This document shows positions 30,149 to 38,893 of a stretch of DNA of 64,000 bases, in pieces. The stretch is from contig NZ_NTHN02000008.1 of the NCBI RefSeq assembly GCF_002300555.2, positions 62,001 to 126,000 on the forward strand, given 5' to 3'. Position numbers and translations under genes: made by a program. The notes under the pieces are model-generated. The model was not told where the DNA came from. It saw only the letters and a list, made by a program, of their open reading frames with translations, and ran no database searches. Every line of letters begins with the position of its first letter. Within the stretch, counting starts at the first letter, position 1. Source of the stretch: Alloyangia mangrovi. GTDB lineage: Bacteria > Pseudomonadota > Alphaproteobacteria > Rhodobacterales > Rhodobacteraceae.

Positions 30149-30291
30149 GCTTAGGGCGCAGTCGTTTACGAATGGTTAACCAACCTTGCAGAAGTCCCGG
30201 CGAACGGCCACCGCGCATGCCAGGCCGTGCAAAAGCTGTTTTCCTCTGCGCCCTTCCGCATTAGAACCGCGCCAACAAGCAGAGGACGGCC

Positions 30292-31050
30292 ATGGCGCTG
30301 GACGACAGGAACTTGACGGTGCGGCTGGCGCGCACGGTGGATGAGATCACGGCGGCGCAGCGCCTGCGCTACGAGGTTTTTGTCGCTGAACTGGGCGGTG
30401 GCGGGGACTTGGTGGATCACGAGAACCGGCTCGAGCGCGACCGGTTCGATCCCTACTTCGATCACCTTCTGCTGACCGATGCCCGCAAGCAGGGCGCGGT
30501 GGTCGGGGTCTACCGGCTGCTGCGCGACGACCAGGCAGAAGCGGCGGGACAGTTCTATTCCGAGGATGAATATGACCTCGCGCCGCTGCGCGCGAGCGGG
30601 CGGCGCCTGCTGGAGTTGGGCCGATCCTGCCTGCATCGCGACTATCGCGGCGGGCCGGGGGTCATGCTGATGTGGCAGGCGCTGTCCGATTACGTGGCCG
30701 AGCATGGGATCGAGATCCTCTTCGGCACCGCCTCCTTCCATGGCACCGATGTGCAACGCCTGGCGCATCCGCTGTCGCTGCTGCACGCGCGACATCTGGC
30801 GCCCGAGGACGTGCGCGTGCGCAGCCGGGCGTTCCAGCCGATGGACCTGCTCCCTGAGGAGGAGATCGACCGCCGCCGCGCCATGGTCGAGACCCCGGCG
30901 CTGATCAAGGGCTATCTGCGGCTCGGCGGCACTGTGGGCGAGGGCGCCTTCGTTGACCACGCCTTCAACACCACCGACGTCTGCCTGGTGATGGACACGC
31001 AAAGGCTCAACGAGCAGGCAGCGGCGCGGGTCCGGCGGGGGCGCGGGTGA
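30292..31050 (+). CDS. olsB: Ornithine-acyl-ACP N-acyltransferase OlsB
   Basis: 252 residues. OlsB transfers a 3-hydroxyacyl chain from ACP to ornithine, giving lyso-ornithine lipid. The GNAT-like acyltransferase fold is recognised from ITAAQRLRYEVFVAELGG, DHLLLTDARKQGAVVGVYRLLR, RLLELGRSCLHRDYRGG and LFGTASFHGTDVQRLAHPLSL. The stop overlaps the next gene, olsA, by 4 bases (GTGA). Ornithine lipids are often induced when phosphate is short, but I saw no clear Pho box in the 143-base gap upstream. Confidence 0.9.
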   Translation: MALDDRNLTVRLARTVDEITAAQRLRYEVFVAELGGGGDLVDHENRLERDRFDPYFDHLLLTDARKQGAVVGVYRLLRDDQAEAAGQFYSEDEYDLAPLRASGRRLLELGRSCLHRDYRGGPGVMLMWQALSDYVAEHGIEILFGTASFHGTDVQRLAHPLSLLHARHLAPEDVRVRSRAFQPMDLLPEEEIDRRRAMVETPALIKGYLRLGGTVGEGAFVDHAFNTTDVCLVMDTQRLNEQAAARVRRGRG

Positions 31051-31904
31051 GCGATCCGTCGGGTGAAGCGGGTCCGACAGGTCCGACTTGGCGCGGGGCC
31101 GAGCCGCCGGAGATCGCGCTCGGCTGGGCGGACTACCTGCGGGCGGCGCTGCGCGGGCTGCTGATCGTGCTGCTGCTCTTGGGGGGCATCGTTGTGAAGC
31201 TGGCGGTGCTGCTGGCCGAGCGGGTGATCCGGGGCGGGCAGCGTGTCTGGTCGCCGGTCGTGACGCAGGTGGTCTGCCGTCTGGTCTTCGTCATCCTCGG
31301 GATGCGTCACGCGGCGCGGGGGGCACGGATGACCGGGCGGGGTGCCTATGTCGCCAACCATTCGTCGTGGCTGGACATCTTCGCGCTCAACGCGCGGCGC
31401 AACGTGCTGTTCGTGTCGAAGGCCGAGGTGGCGGGCTGGCCGGGGATCGGCCTTCTGGCGAAACTCACCGGCACGGTCTTCATCAAGCGCGACCGGCGCG
31501 AAGCGAAGGCGCAGCCCAAGGTGATCGAAGGGCGGCTTCTGGAGGGCGACAGGCTGCTCTTTTTCCCGGAGGGGACATCGACCGACGGGCGACGCGTTCT
31601 GCCTTTTAAAACAACGCTTTTTGAGGCGTTCCTTTCAGATGCGTTGAAGCCTGACCTGCAGGTTCAGCCAGTCACGGTGATCTATCATCCGCCGCCGGGC
31701 GCCGATCCGGCTTTCTACGGCTGGTGGGGTGACATGGCCCTGGGGCCGCATCTGCTGCAGGTGCTGGGCGCGCGCCGTCAGGGGCATCTGGAGGTGGTCT
31801 ATCACGACCCTCTGCGGGTCGCCGACTTCGCCAATCGCAAGGCGTTGGCGCGGGCGGCGGAGGCGCGGCTCAGAACCGCGCATCCGTCCGAAGGTAATGT
31901 GTGA
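31047..31904 (+). CDS. olsA: Lyso-ornithine lipid O-acyltransferase OlsA
   Basis: 285 residues with a GTG start at 31047. It completes ornithine lipid by acylating the hydroxyl of the lyso lipid; it may also act as a 1-acylglycerol-3-phosphate acyltransferase. The PlsC-type motifs are visible: NHSSWLD (HX4D) near residue 103 and FPEGTSTDG. One or two hydrophobic segments (LRGLLIVLLLLGGIVVKLAV) anchor it to the membrane. It is translationally coupled to olsB. Confidence 0.9.
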   Translation: MSDPSGEAGPTGPTWRGAEPPEIALGWADYLRAALRGLLIVLLLLGGIVVKLAVLLAERVIRGGQRVWSPVVTQVVCRLVFVILGMRHAARGARMTGRGAYVANHSSWLDIFALNARRNVLFVSKAEVAGWPGIGLLAKLTGTVFIKRDRREAKAQPKVIEGRLLEGDRLLFFPEGTSTDGRRVLPFKTTLFEAFLSDALKPDLQVQPVTVIYHPPPGADPAFYGWWGDMALGPHLLQVLGARRQGHLEVVYHDPLRVADFANRKALARAAEARLRTAHPSEGNV

Positions 31905-31930
31905 GAAGTCTTACGTAACGCGCTGAAATA

Positions 31931-32551
31931 TCAGCGTATCGCGGAAATCAGGGACTTCAGCGCCGCGGCCGGATCCTCGGTGTTCCAGATCTCCTCGCCG
32001 ATGCTGAGGAAGTCGGTCACCGGGGCGAGTTGCGCCACCAGTTCAGGGGTGAGCCCTCCCTCTGCCACCACCGGCACCTCGATGAGCTGCGACCACCATT
32101 CGAAGAGTTCGAAGTCGGCCAGAACGCCATCGCCGATCACCTCGCCGCTGAGCGGGCCGAACGCGACATAGTCCGCCCCCGCCTCGCCGGCGACCATGCC
32201 GTCATGTCGGAAGCTGCCGCAGAAGGCGCCGACGATGGCGTCGGGGCCGAGGTCCTTGCGCGCGGCGCGCACCGAGCGCGAGCCGTCGGTGAGGTGGACC
32301 CCGTCGAGTCCCAGGCGCTGCGCGAGCACCACGTGAGTGTCGATCACCAGCGCGATGTCATAGCGATGTGCCACCTCGCGCACCGCGTCTGCGGCGCGCA
32401 GCAGCCGGTCCTCGTCGCGGGTGGCGAGCGAGAGACGCATGCAGGCGATCTCTGCGGTGTCGAGCACCGAGGAGAGCTTGTCCGGGAAGCTCGAGAGATC
32501 GAACTCCGGCGGGGTGACGAGATAGAGCTGAGGCTGGTCTGCTTCGGCCAT
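31931..32551 (-). CDS. Thiamine-phosphate-synthase-like protein
   Basis: 206 residues with a TIM-barrel ThiE pattern: QLYLVTPPEF at the start, LRAADAVREVAHRYDIALVI, LGLDGVHLTD, ARKDLGPDAIVGAFCGSFRH, GADYVAFGPL and VPVVAEGGLTPE. Several substrate positions differ from active ThiE (IDTH instead of the usual INDR-like motif, no clear pyrophosphate-binding Ser/Thr loop). No other thi genes are near. It may be a thiazole-recycling or TenI-like protein rather than an active synthase. Confidence 0.78.
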   Translation of the reverse strand: MAEADQPQLYLVTPPEFDLSSFPDKLSSVLDTAEIACMRLSLATRDEDRLLRAADAVREVAHRYDIALVIDTHVVLAQRLGLDGVHLTDGSRSVRAARKDLGPDAIVGAFCGSFRHDGMVAGEAGADYVAFGPLSGEVIGDGVLADFELFEWWSQLIEVPVVAEGGLTPELVAQLAPVTDFLSIGEEIWNTEDPAAALKSLISAIR

Positions 32552-32619
32552 GGCGCGGCTCCTGACTTGCGAATTGCGCTCCTATATCGCGGCTTTAGGG
32601 CACAAGGAAGGGGGCAGCG

Positions 32620-32949
32620 TCATTTCGGCGGCAGGCTGCGGACAAACTCCAGCGCCAGCGCGGTCAGCCGGGCGCGGGTGGTGTCATCGGCCATGGCCTC
32701 GGGCGCGGCCTCTACGTAGCCGCCCATGCGCCGCCCGCCCATGATCGCGGGGCCGACGTCCTCGAGCGCGGTCGCGGCCTCCTGCGCCTCCTTGCCGACG
32801 CGGTAGAGCCCGCCCTCGGCCCGCACGCCGCAGATCATGTTGCCGTCGAGCAGGAAGCACAGCGCGCCGAACATGCGCTTTTCTGTCAGCCCGGGGAGCG
32901 GGCCGATGTCGTCGCGGAGGGTCTCGGCGAGGCCTTCGTCGTAGCTCAT
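32620..32949 (-). CDS. TfoX/Sxy N-terminal domain protein
   Basis: 109 residues. LRDDIGPLPGLTEKRMFGAL, then FLLDGNMICGVRAEGGLYRV and RMGGYVEAAPEA match the TfoX N-terminal domain. Full-length TfoX/Sxy activates competence genes with CRP in gamma-proteobacteria, but short single-domain homologues like this are common in alphaproteobacteria and their role is unknown. It is 68 bases upstream of the thiE-like gene on the same strand. Confidence 0.85.
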   Translation of the reverse strand: MSYDEGLAETLRDDIGPLPGLTEKRMFGALCFLLDGNMICGVRAEGGLYRVGKEAQEAATALEDVGPAIMGGRRMGGYVEAAPEAMADDTTRARLTALALEFVRSLPPK

Positions 32950-33002
32950 GCGCGGCGCTCCTTGCGGGGGATGCGCGCAGCATATCCTTCGGAGGCCTCC
33001 GG

Positions 33003-33027
33003 CGGGGATATTTTTACCTAGAAGAAG
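33003..33027 (-). repeat. Intergenic element, short copy without the hairpin
   Basis: CGGGGATATTTTTACCTAGAAGAAG is the reverse-complement form of the composite element (TTCTTCTAGG...AAATATCCCC). It is preceded by GCCTCCGG, as is the copy at 20233. It sits between the TfoX-like gene and a GNAT gene. Confidence 0.65.
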
Positions 33028-33036
33028 CGGAGGCGC

Positions 33037-33552
33037 TCAGTGCCGGGGGAAGGCGAAGCGGAAGACCTCGTTGGGATAGGCCTCTTCGCCGAGACGGAAA
33101 TAGGTCCGGCCGATCCGCTCGAAGCCCTGCGCCTGGTAAAAGGCGATGGCGGGCGTGTTCTCGGTATTGGTTGCCAGCCAGACCGAGGGCGCATCGAGGG
33201 CCAGCGCCGCGCCGAGGCCCGCCTGCAGCAGGTCGCGCCCGATGCCGTGGCCCTTGTGGCGGGGCTGGACGTAGAGCGTGGTGATCTCGGTGTCAGAGCA
33301 GCCGGGGATCGGACCGGGCGCGCCCTGCGTGAGCCTGAGGAAGCCGTCGATGCCTTCTTCGTTCTGGCTGACGATGAAGCGTTCGGCGGGAAGTGCCAGC
33401 CAGCGCTCGAAGTTCGCCTTGGTAAAGGTGTCCAGCGCGTAGTCGGCGAATTCGGCGGTCACGCCGCGGCGGATGTAGGTGCCGAGCCAGACCTCGATCG
33501 ACAGGGCGGCGAGGGCGGAGGCGTCTTCGGGTCTGGCGTCTCTGAGGGTCAT
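33037..33552 (-). CDS. GNAT N-acetyltransferase
   Basis: 171 residues from the ATG at 33552 (MTLRDARPEDASALAALSIE), with GCGGAG upstream. The acetyl-CoA motif is in TTLYVQPRHKGHGIGRDLLQ, and LATNTENTPAIAFYQAQGFERIGRTYF is the C-terminal strand-helix-strand. Substrate is unknown. It is divergent from trmJ. Confidence 0.9.
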   Translation of the reverse strand: MTLRDARPEDASALAALSIEVWLGTYIRRGVTAEFADYALDTFTKANFERWLALPAERFIVSQNEEGIDGFLRLTQGAPGPIPGCSDTEITTLYVQPRHKGHGIGRDLLQAGLGAALALDAPSVWLATNTENTPAIAFYQAQGFERIGRTYFRLGEEAYPNEVFRFAFPRH

Positions 33553-33708
33553 GCGGGCTCCGCTTTTCAGGCTGCGCCCCTCTTGGCAGCCACGGGCGCG
33601 GGCGGCAAGGATTGCTGGCGGCTGCGAGAAATCCGGGCACCGAGGTGTCGCTTTCTTGCTCTTCTGCCCGCGCGGGACTATGCGGGAGCCGAATTTACGG
33701 AGTTTGTC

Positions 33709-34452
33709 ATGCCGAGCGAGACGAGGCAGCCCGCATTCGTGCTGGTGCGGCCGCAGATGGGCGAGAATATCGGGGCCGCGTCGCGGGCCATGTGGAATTT
33801 CGGGCTGGACCGGATGCGTCTGGTGAGCCCGCGGGACGGCTGGCCGAACCCCTCGGCCACGGCCATGGCCTCGGGCGCCGGGCGGCTGCTCGACGAGGCG
33901 CAGCTGGTCGAGACCACCGCGCAGGCGGTCGAGGATTGCGACCTGGTCTTCGCCACCACGGCGCGAATGCGCGGGCTGACCAAGCCCGTCTACTCGCCCG
34001 AGCAGGCGATGAAGGAAGCCGCCGAGCGCATCGCGCAGGGCGGCAAGGTCGCTGTGATGTTCGGGCCGGAGCGCGCCGGGCTCGAGAACTCGGACGTGGC
34101 GCTGGCCAATGCGCTGATCAACGTGCCGGTGAACCCCGAGTTCCCCTCGCTCAACCTCGCGCAATGCGTGCTGCTCTGCGCCTATGAATGGCAGCGGGCC
34201 TCCTCGGAGATCGAGGCGCTGCGGGTCGAGATGGCAGGGGCCGAATGGGCCAGTGGCATCGAGGTCGAGAAGCTGGCCGAGCACTACGAAGAGCGGCTGA
34301 CCGAGGCGGGGTTCTTCTTCCCGGAGCACAAGGCGGAGAGCATGAAACTCACCCTGCGCAACCTCTGGAGCCGCATGCCGCTGACCCGCGAGGACGTGAA
34401 GACCCTGCACGGGGTGATGCGCCAGATGGTGCGCTGGAAAGAGCGCGGCTGA
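33709..34452 (+). CDS. trmJ: tRNA (cytidine/uridine-2'-O-)-methyltransferase TrmJ-like
   Basis: 247 residues from the ATG at 33709, with ACGGAG upstream. It belongs to the SPOUT methyltransferases: FVLVRPQMGENIGAASRAMW at the N-terminus, VAVMFGPERAGLENSDVALAN and the knot region VNPEFPSLNLAQCVLLCAYEW. It should methylate position 32 of tRNAs. The C-terminal part (residues 160-247) is a helical extension. It is followed by ctaA after 82 bases. Confidence 0.9.
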   Translation: MPSETRQPAFVLVRPQMGENIGAASRAMWNFGLDRMRLVSPRDGWPNPSATAMASGAGRLLDEAQLVETTAQAVEDCDLVFATTARMRGLTKPVYSPEQAMKEAAERIAQGGKVAVMFGPERAGLENSDVALANALINVPVNPEFPSLNLAQCVLLCAYEWQRASSEIEALRVEMAGAEWASGIEVEKLAEHYEERLTEAGFFFPEHKAESMKLTLRNLWSRMPLTREDVKTLHGVMRQMVRWKERG

Positions 34453-34534
34453 GCCGCGCCTTGCTTGGGTGATGGCGGCTTGAAGGGGGCCGGGAGCGCC
34501 CCTATCGTCGCCGCGACGGATGTAGGAGAAGACC

Positions 34535-35677
34535 ATGGCCGGAAACCGCAAGCTCTTCGAGGAGGTTGGGGCGGAGACCCCGAAGGCCGCCCCAACGGGC
34601 GGCATGATCGACAAGGGGCGTGGCGGAGCCCGCGGCGCGATCCGGGTCTGGCTGATGCTGCTTTTCGCGCTGGTCGTGGCGATGATCTGCGTTGGCGGGC
34701 TGACCCGGCTCACCGACAGCGGCCTGTCGATCACCGAGTGGAAGCCGCTGCACGGCGCAATCCCGCCGCTGAGCGAGGCCGAATGGCAGGAGGAATTCAC
34801 CCTCTACCAGCAGATCCCGCAGTACGAGCTGCTCAACAAGGGCATGACCCTGTCGGAGTTCAAGGGCATCTACTGGTGGGAATGGGGCCACCGGCAGTTG
34901 GGCCGGGTGATCGGTCTCGTCTGGGCCCTCGGCTTCCTCGTCTTCCTCGTGGCGCGGCAGATCCCGAGCGGCTGGACTGGGCGGCTGCTGCTTCTGGGCG
35001 CGCTTGGCGGGCTGCAGGGGGCCGTGGGCTGGTGGATGGTGTCCTCGGGCCTCGTCGGCGACATGGTGGCCGTGGCCTCCTACCGGCTGGCGACGCACCT
35101 TGGCCTTGCCTTCATCATCCTCGGCTTCATCGCCTGGGACATCTTCCTGCTGGGCCGGCAGGAGCGCGACCTGATGCAGGCGCGGCGCCTGCGCGAGCCG
35201 AAGCTCTTCTCGATGTCCACCGGCCTGCTGCACCTTGCCTTCGTGCAGATCCTGCTGGGCGCGCTGGTGGCGGGCATCGACGCGGGCCGGTCGTTCACCG
35301 ACTGGCCGCTGATGGCGGGCGGCTTCTTCCCGCCGCAGCCCTTCGACCTGGTGCCGCTCTGGCGCAACTTCTTCGAGGACCCGGGGCTCGTGCAGTTCAT
35401 GCACCGGATGGTGGGCTACCTGCTCTTCGTCTTCGGTGTGGTGGTCTGGCTGCGCGGCCGCAAGTCCGCGAACGCCGACACCCGCTTCCGCTTCAACGCG
35501 GTCATGGCGATGCTCTGCGTGCAGGTGGTGCTGGGCATCACAACGGTGCTCTACGTCGCACCCTGGCATATCGCCATCACCCACCAGCTCGGGGCCGTGG
35601 TGCTCTGGGTGCTGATCCTGCGCGCCCGTTTCGGCGCGCAGTTCCCGAAAACCCAGTCGATCCGCGAGGCCCGCTGA
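34535..35677 (+). CDS. ctaA: Heme A synthase (COX15/CtaA type 2)
   Basis: 380 residues with eight membrane helices in two four-helix halves. It oxidises the C8 methyl of heme O to form heme A for aa3-type cytochrome oxidase. Histidine heme ligands are recognisable in WWEWGHRQLGRVIG, ATHLGLAFIILGF, QFMHRMVGYLLF and ITHQLGAVVLW. The segment GGLTRLTDSGLSITEWKPLHGAIPPL near the N-terminus is characteristic. It ends 1 base before the M32 peptidase gene. Confidence 0.94.
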   Translation: MAGNRKLFEEVGAETPKAAPTGGMIDKGRGGARGAIRVWLMLLFALVVAMICVGGLTRLTDSGLSITEWKPLHGAIPPLSEAEWQEEFTLYQQIPQYELLNKGMTLSEFKGIYWWEWGHRQLGRVIGLVWALGFLVFLVARQIPSGWTGRLLLLGALGGLQGAVGWWMVSSGLVGDMVAVASYRLATHLGLAFIILGFIAWDIFLLGRQERDLMQARRLREPKLFSMSTGLLHLAFVQILLGALVAGIDAGRSFTDWPLMAGGFFPPQPFDLVPLWRNFFEDPGLVQFMHRMVGYLLFVFGVVVWLRGRKSANADTRFRFNAVMAMLCVQVVLGITTVLYVAPWHIAITHQLGAVVLWVLILRARFGAQFPKTQSIREAR

Positions 35678-35678
35678 G

Positions 35679-37151
35679 ATGAGTGCATATGATGATCTGA
35701 TGGCGTTCCAGCGCGAGACCGGCGCGCTGGCGCAGGTGGCGGGCCGGCTTGGCTGGGACCAGGAAACCACCATGCCGCATGGTGCGGCGGACCAGCGCTC
35801 CGAGGAGATGGCGGCGCTGGAAGGCGTGCTGCACGCGCGGCGCACCGATCCGCGCGTCGGCGAGTGGCTGGCGGCGATCGACGCCGCCACGCTTGACGAG
35901 GTCGGGCAGGCGCAGCTTCGGCACATCCAGCGCAGCTTCACCCGCGCGGGCCGCGTGCCGGGCAAGCTGGCGGCGGATCTGGCGCGGCTGACCAGCCGGG
36001 CACACCGGGTCTGGGCCGAGGCCCGCGCCGACGACAATTTCGCCGCCTTCGCGCCGGTGCTGAAGGACGTGGTTGCGCTGAAGCGCGAGGAGGGCGCCGC
36101 GCTTGCGGGTGGCGGCGACGTCTACGACGCGCTGCTCGACGACTACGAGCCCGGCGCCACGGCGCAGCAGCTTTCCGAGATGTTCGGCGCGCTGCGCCCG
36201 CGCCTCGTGGACCTGCGGCAGGCGATCCTCGAGCGGCCAGCGCCGAAGCCGCTTTCGGGCACCTTCGACGATGCGAAGCAGATGGAGCTGGCGCGCAAGC
36301 TGGCCGAGGTCTTCGGCTACGACATGGCGCGCGGCCGGGTCGACAAGGCGGTGCACCCGTTCAGCTCGGGCAGCGGCGACGACGTGCGGATCACCACGCG
36401 GACCAACCCGCTCGACCCGTTCAACTGCGTCTACTCCACCATCCACGAGACCGGACATGCTGCCTACGAGCAGGCCATCGCGCCCGGCTACCGCTTCACC
36501 CCGCTGGGCGAAGGCGTGTCGATGGGCGTGCACGAGAGCCAGAGCCGCATCTACGAGAACCAGCTCGGCCGCTCGCGCGCCTTCACCGGCTGGCTGCATG
36601 GGCAAATGCAGGCGCAGTTCGGCGACCTGGGGCTGAGCGCCGAGGAATTCTACGCAAGCGTCAACTCGGTGCAGAACAATTACATCCGTACCGAGTCCGA
36701 TGAGGTGCAGTACAACCTTCACGTCCTGCTGCGCTTCGATCTCGAGCGGGCGCTGATCTCGGGCGATCTGACGGTCGATGACCTCGAGGCGGCCTGGAAC
36801 GAGCGCTTCGCGGCGGACTTCGGCTTTGCCGTCGACAAGCCCTCGGACGGGGTGCTGCAGGACGTGCACTGGTCGGCGGGGCTCTTCGGCTATTTCCCGA
36901 CCTACAGTCTCGGCAATGTCTATGCCGGCTGCCTGCACAAGGCGCTGCGGCAGGCGGTGCCCGATCTCGACGCGCAGATGGCCGAGGGCGACCTTACCGC
37001 CGCCACCGGCTGGCTGCGCGAGGCCGTGCAGCGCCATGGCGGGCTCTATGCCCCGCGCGAGGTGATCGAACGCGCCTGCGGCGTTGCCCCCTCGGAAGCG
37101 CCACTGCTCGAGTATCTCGAGGCCAAGTTCGGCGCTCTCTACGATCTCTGA
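35679..37151 (+). CDS. M32-family carboxypeptidase (Taq type)
   Basis: 490 residues, the standard M32 length. The zinc motif HETGH lies near residue 257 (TIHETGHAAYEQ), with the third ligand Glu in GVHESQSRIYENQLGRS. Other family stretches are RLGWDQETTMP, RTESDEVQYNLHVLLRFDLE and VHWSAGLFGYFPTYSLGNV. It is a metallo-carboxypeptidase with broad preference, acting in the cytoplasm. It starts immediately after ctaA and is followed by a terminator. Confidence 0.95.
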   Translation: MSAYDDLMAFQRETGALAQVAGRLGWDQETTMPHGAADQRSEEMAALEGVLHARRTDPRVGEWLAAIDAATLDEVGQAQLRHIQRSFTRAGRVPGKLAADLARLTSRAHRVWAEARADDNFAAFAPVLKDVVALKREEGAALAGGGDVYDALLDDYEPGATAQQLSEMFGALRPRLVDLRQAILERPAPKPLSGTFDDAKQMELARKLAEVFGYDMARGRVDKAVHPFSSGSGDDVRITTRTNPLDPFNCVYSTIHETGHAAYEQAIAPGYRFTPLGEGVSMGVHESQSRIYENQLGRSRAFTGWLHGQMQAQFGDLGLSAEEFYASVNSVQNNYIRTESDEVQYNLHVLLRFDLERALISGDLTVDDLEAAWNERFAADFGFAVDKPSDGVLQDVHWSAGLFGYFPTYSLGNVYAGCLHKALRQAVPDLDAQMAEGDLTAATGWLREAVQRHGGLYAPREVIERACGVAPSEAPLLEYLEAKFGALYDL

Positions 37152-37172
37152 GCCACCCGCGCTGAACAAATG

Positions 37173-37199
37173 AAGCGGCCCCGAGGGGCCGCTTCTGTT
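37173..37199 (+). terminator. Rho-independent terminator after the M32 peptidase
   Basis: AAGCGGCCCC (37173-37182) and GGGGCCGCTT (37185-37194) form a stem with a tight loop, followed by CTGTT. It lies 21 bases after the stop. Confidence 0.75.
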
Positions 37200-37227
37200 A
37201 TCCGGGTGCGTGAGTGGTGGACCGGAC

Positions 37228-37617
37228 TTAAACTGTTTCGGGGAAGTGCGGGGAGATCACGCTGAAGCGGCCCCCGCCGAAGATGACCAGTGGCAACGCC
37301 AGAAGCGCGACGACAATCACCCGCTGCGCGGTCTCGAGGTCGAAGACCGTGAAATCGGGCAGAAGGAGCTCGTGGCAGAGGTAGATGGCGAAGCCGGAAA
37401 GGGCGACGGTGCGGGTCGCGACGCCGAGGATCAGCCAGATGCTGATCGACGCGAGCACGGCGCAGATCAGCGCGGCCAGCGGCCCCGGCATGCGCACATC
37501 GAGGGCGCCCGTGAGAACCGGATCATCGGTGAAGATTTCCAGCGCGACCGTATGACCCAGCAACAGGGCAAACAGAATTCGCAGCGCGCATTGAAAAGTG
37601 GGGAAAAAGCTCACCAT
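37228..37617 (-). CDS. Small membrane protein, possibly DoxX-like
   Basis: 129 residues from the ATG at 37617; a longer frame from 37689 would add a polar N-terminus. Four hydrophobic segments are visible (CALRILFALLLGHTVALEIF, AALICAVLASISIWLILGVA, ALSGFAIYLCHELLL and VIVVALLALPLVIFGGG), suggesting a four-helix protein resembling DoxX. No catalytic or binding motifs are recognised. It is 117 bases downstream of a LysR-type gene on the same strand. Confidence 0.65.
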   Translation of the reverse strand: MVSFFPTFQCALRILFALLLGHTVALEIFTDDPVLTGALDVRMPGPLAALICAVLASISIWLILGVATRTVALSGFAIYLCHELLLPDFTVFDLETAQRVIVVALLALPLVIFGGGRFSVISPHFPETV

Positions 37618-37734
37618 CGTCCTGCTCGTTAATCCGGAATCAAATGGTCCGGTTGGAAACATGTCGCCACTGTTACACTTGGCCAGCACAAAACCAAGCT
37701 GGAAATTTTCAAGTCTAACTTTGCGTAAACATTG

Positions 37735-38595
37735 TTAGTCAGCCGCGACAGAAGTCGCGGATATGCTGCCAGATGCCTCGAAACATTGAATAATCCAGTC
37801 CACGGCGCGGCGCATGCCCGAATCCGTCCGACGGCTTTCATGATAGAAGAGCCAACATTCCAGCGTCTCGGGGGCTGTCTCGGGTGCGGCGGGCACGAGG
37901 TCCGGTGTCTGGCATGCCAAAAGATCGGGTAGAGGGCCCGACATTCGCGTGATCTGCATGAGCCGATGCAGGGCGATGAAATTGTCGACGGTGATCTTCG
38001 GCTCCTTGGCAAAGACTTCATAGGCCTGCCTCAGGATGCGCGACCGGCTGGTGCTGGTGTTCAGGCCGACCCAGCCGCCATCGGCATCGCTGTCGCGGAA
38101 GCGATAGGGGCGGAAGCTCATCTCGCCAGCCTTGCGGGCGACGATGCGGCCCTGGTCCGGGCGTCCGAACTGCACCACGAGATCGTTCTCGCCCAGCCCT
38201 TCGCGCTCGCGCCGTTCGGTCACCGTCAGCTGCACGTTGGTCAGCAGGTCGGCCTGCGGTCCGAGCCCGGGAAACAGCACCAGTGAAGCGATGATCGGCG
38301 ACGCACCAAGGCTCAGGGACACGGATTCAACATCCAGCCCCGCGCCCTGGTTGTTCAGCGTCGACTTGAGCTGCCCGTCAAAGTTCTGCGCCACGTTGAT
38401 CAGCTCGCGCACCGCCTCTGAAGGGCGCCATCCGTCGGCCGTCTTGACGAAGGCGGGCACCCCAAGCGTGTCGGAGAGCCGTTCGATCCGGCGCGAGACC
38501 GTCGCAGTGTTGGTGCCCAGCAGCTTCGCCGCTGCGGTCATCGTGCCGGTCTTGGAAAGTGCGACGAGGAACCGGAGGTCGTCCCAATTGTTCAT
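37735..38595 (-). CDS. LysR-type transcriptional regulator
   Basis: 286 residues from the ATG at 38595 (MNNWDDLRFLVALSKTGTMT). The winged helix-turn-helix is ALSKTGTMTAAAKLLGTNTATVSRRIERLS with an unusual TNTATVS recognition segment. The ligand-binding half is weakly conserved. The target is unknown; the only close gene is the membrane protein downstream on the same strand. Two inverted repeats lie upstream. Confidence 0.9.
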   Translation of the reverse strand: MNNWDDLRFLVALSKTGTMTAAAKLLGTNTATVSRRIERLSDTLGVPAFVKTADGWRPSEAVRELINVAQNFDGQLKSTLNNQGAGLDVESVSLSLGASPIIASLVLFPGLGPQADLLTNVQLTVTERREREGLGENDLVVQFGRPDQGRIVARKAGEMSFRPYRFRDSDADGGWVGLNTSTSRSRILRQAYEVFAKEPKITVDNFIALHRLMQITRMSGPLPDLLACQTPDLVPAAPETAPETLECWLFYHESRRTDSGMRRAVDWIIQCFEASGSISATSVAAD

Positions 38596-38687
38596 GGTCT
38601 TTTTCTGCTCGGGCTTTGAATCGCCTGTGTCGGCGGTCGATCGCGCGAGACACCCCTCTAGGTTGCATGGGTTTTTGTCGCGCGCTC

Positions 38688-38765
38688 TTAACGGGTGAAT
38701 TACCGTTAATTTAGGGCGTTGCACACGGCAGGCAAGCAGGGACGTCCTCAAATTGGTGACAATTT
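38688..38765. promoter_or_regulatory. Two inverted repeats upstream of the LysR gene
   Basis: TTAACGG-8-CCGTTAA at 38688-38709 and AAATTG-4-CAATTT at 38750-38765 are both perfect. They lie in the 298-base gap between this LysR gene and purL, 93-170 bases before the LysR start. They are candidate operator sites for autoregulation. Confidence 0.4.
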
Positions 38766-38790
38766 GTGTCAGCTTGACGCTGGGGCAGGT

Positions 38791-38823
38791 AAAACGCCGC
38801 GTCCGGGATGGAACGCGGCGTTT
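38791..38823 (-). terminator. Terminator after purL
   Basis: AAACGCCGCGT (38792-38802) and ACGCGGCGTTT (38813-38823) pair perfectly. On the minus strand the stem is followed by a short U run. It lies 70 bases downstream of purL. Confidence 0.75.
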
Positions 38824-38893
38824 ATATGGGCGGAAAGCCGCCTCTCGTGGCCTTGGTCTGGAGCCCGGCGCGCGGGAGGCGCGCCGCTTCGAA

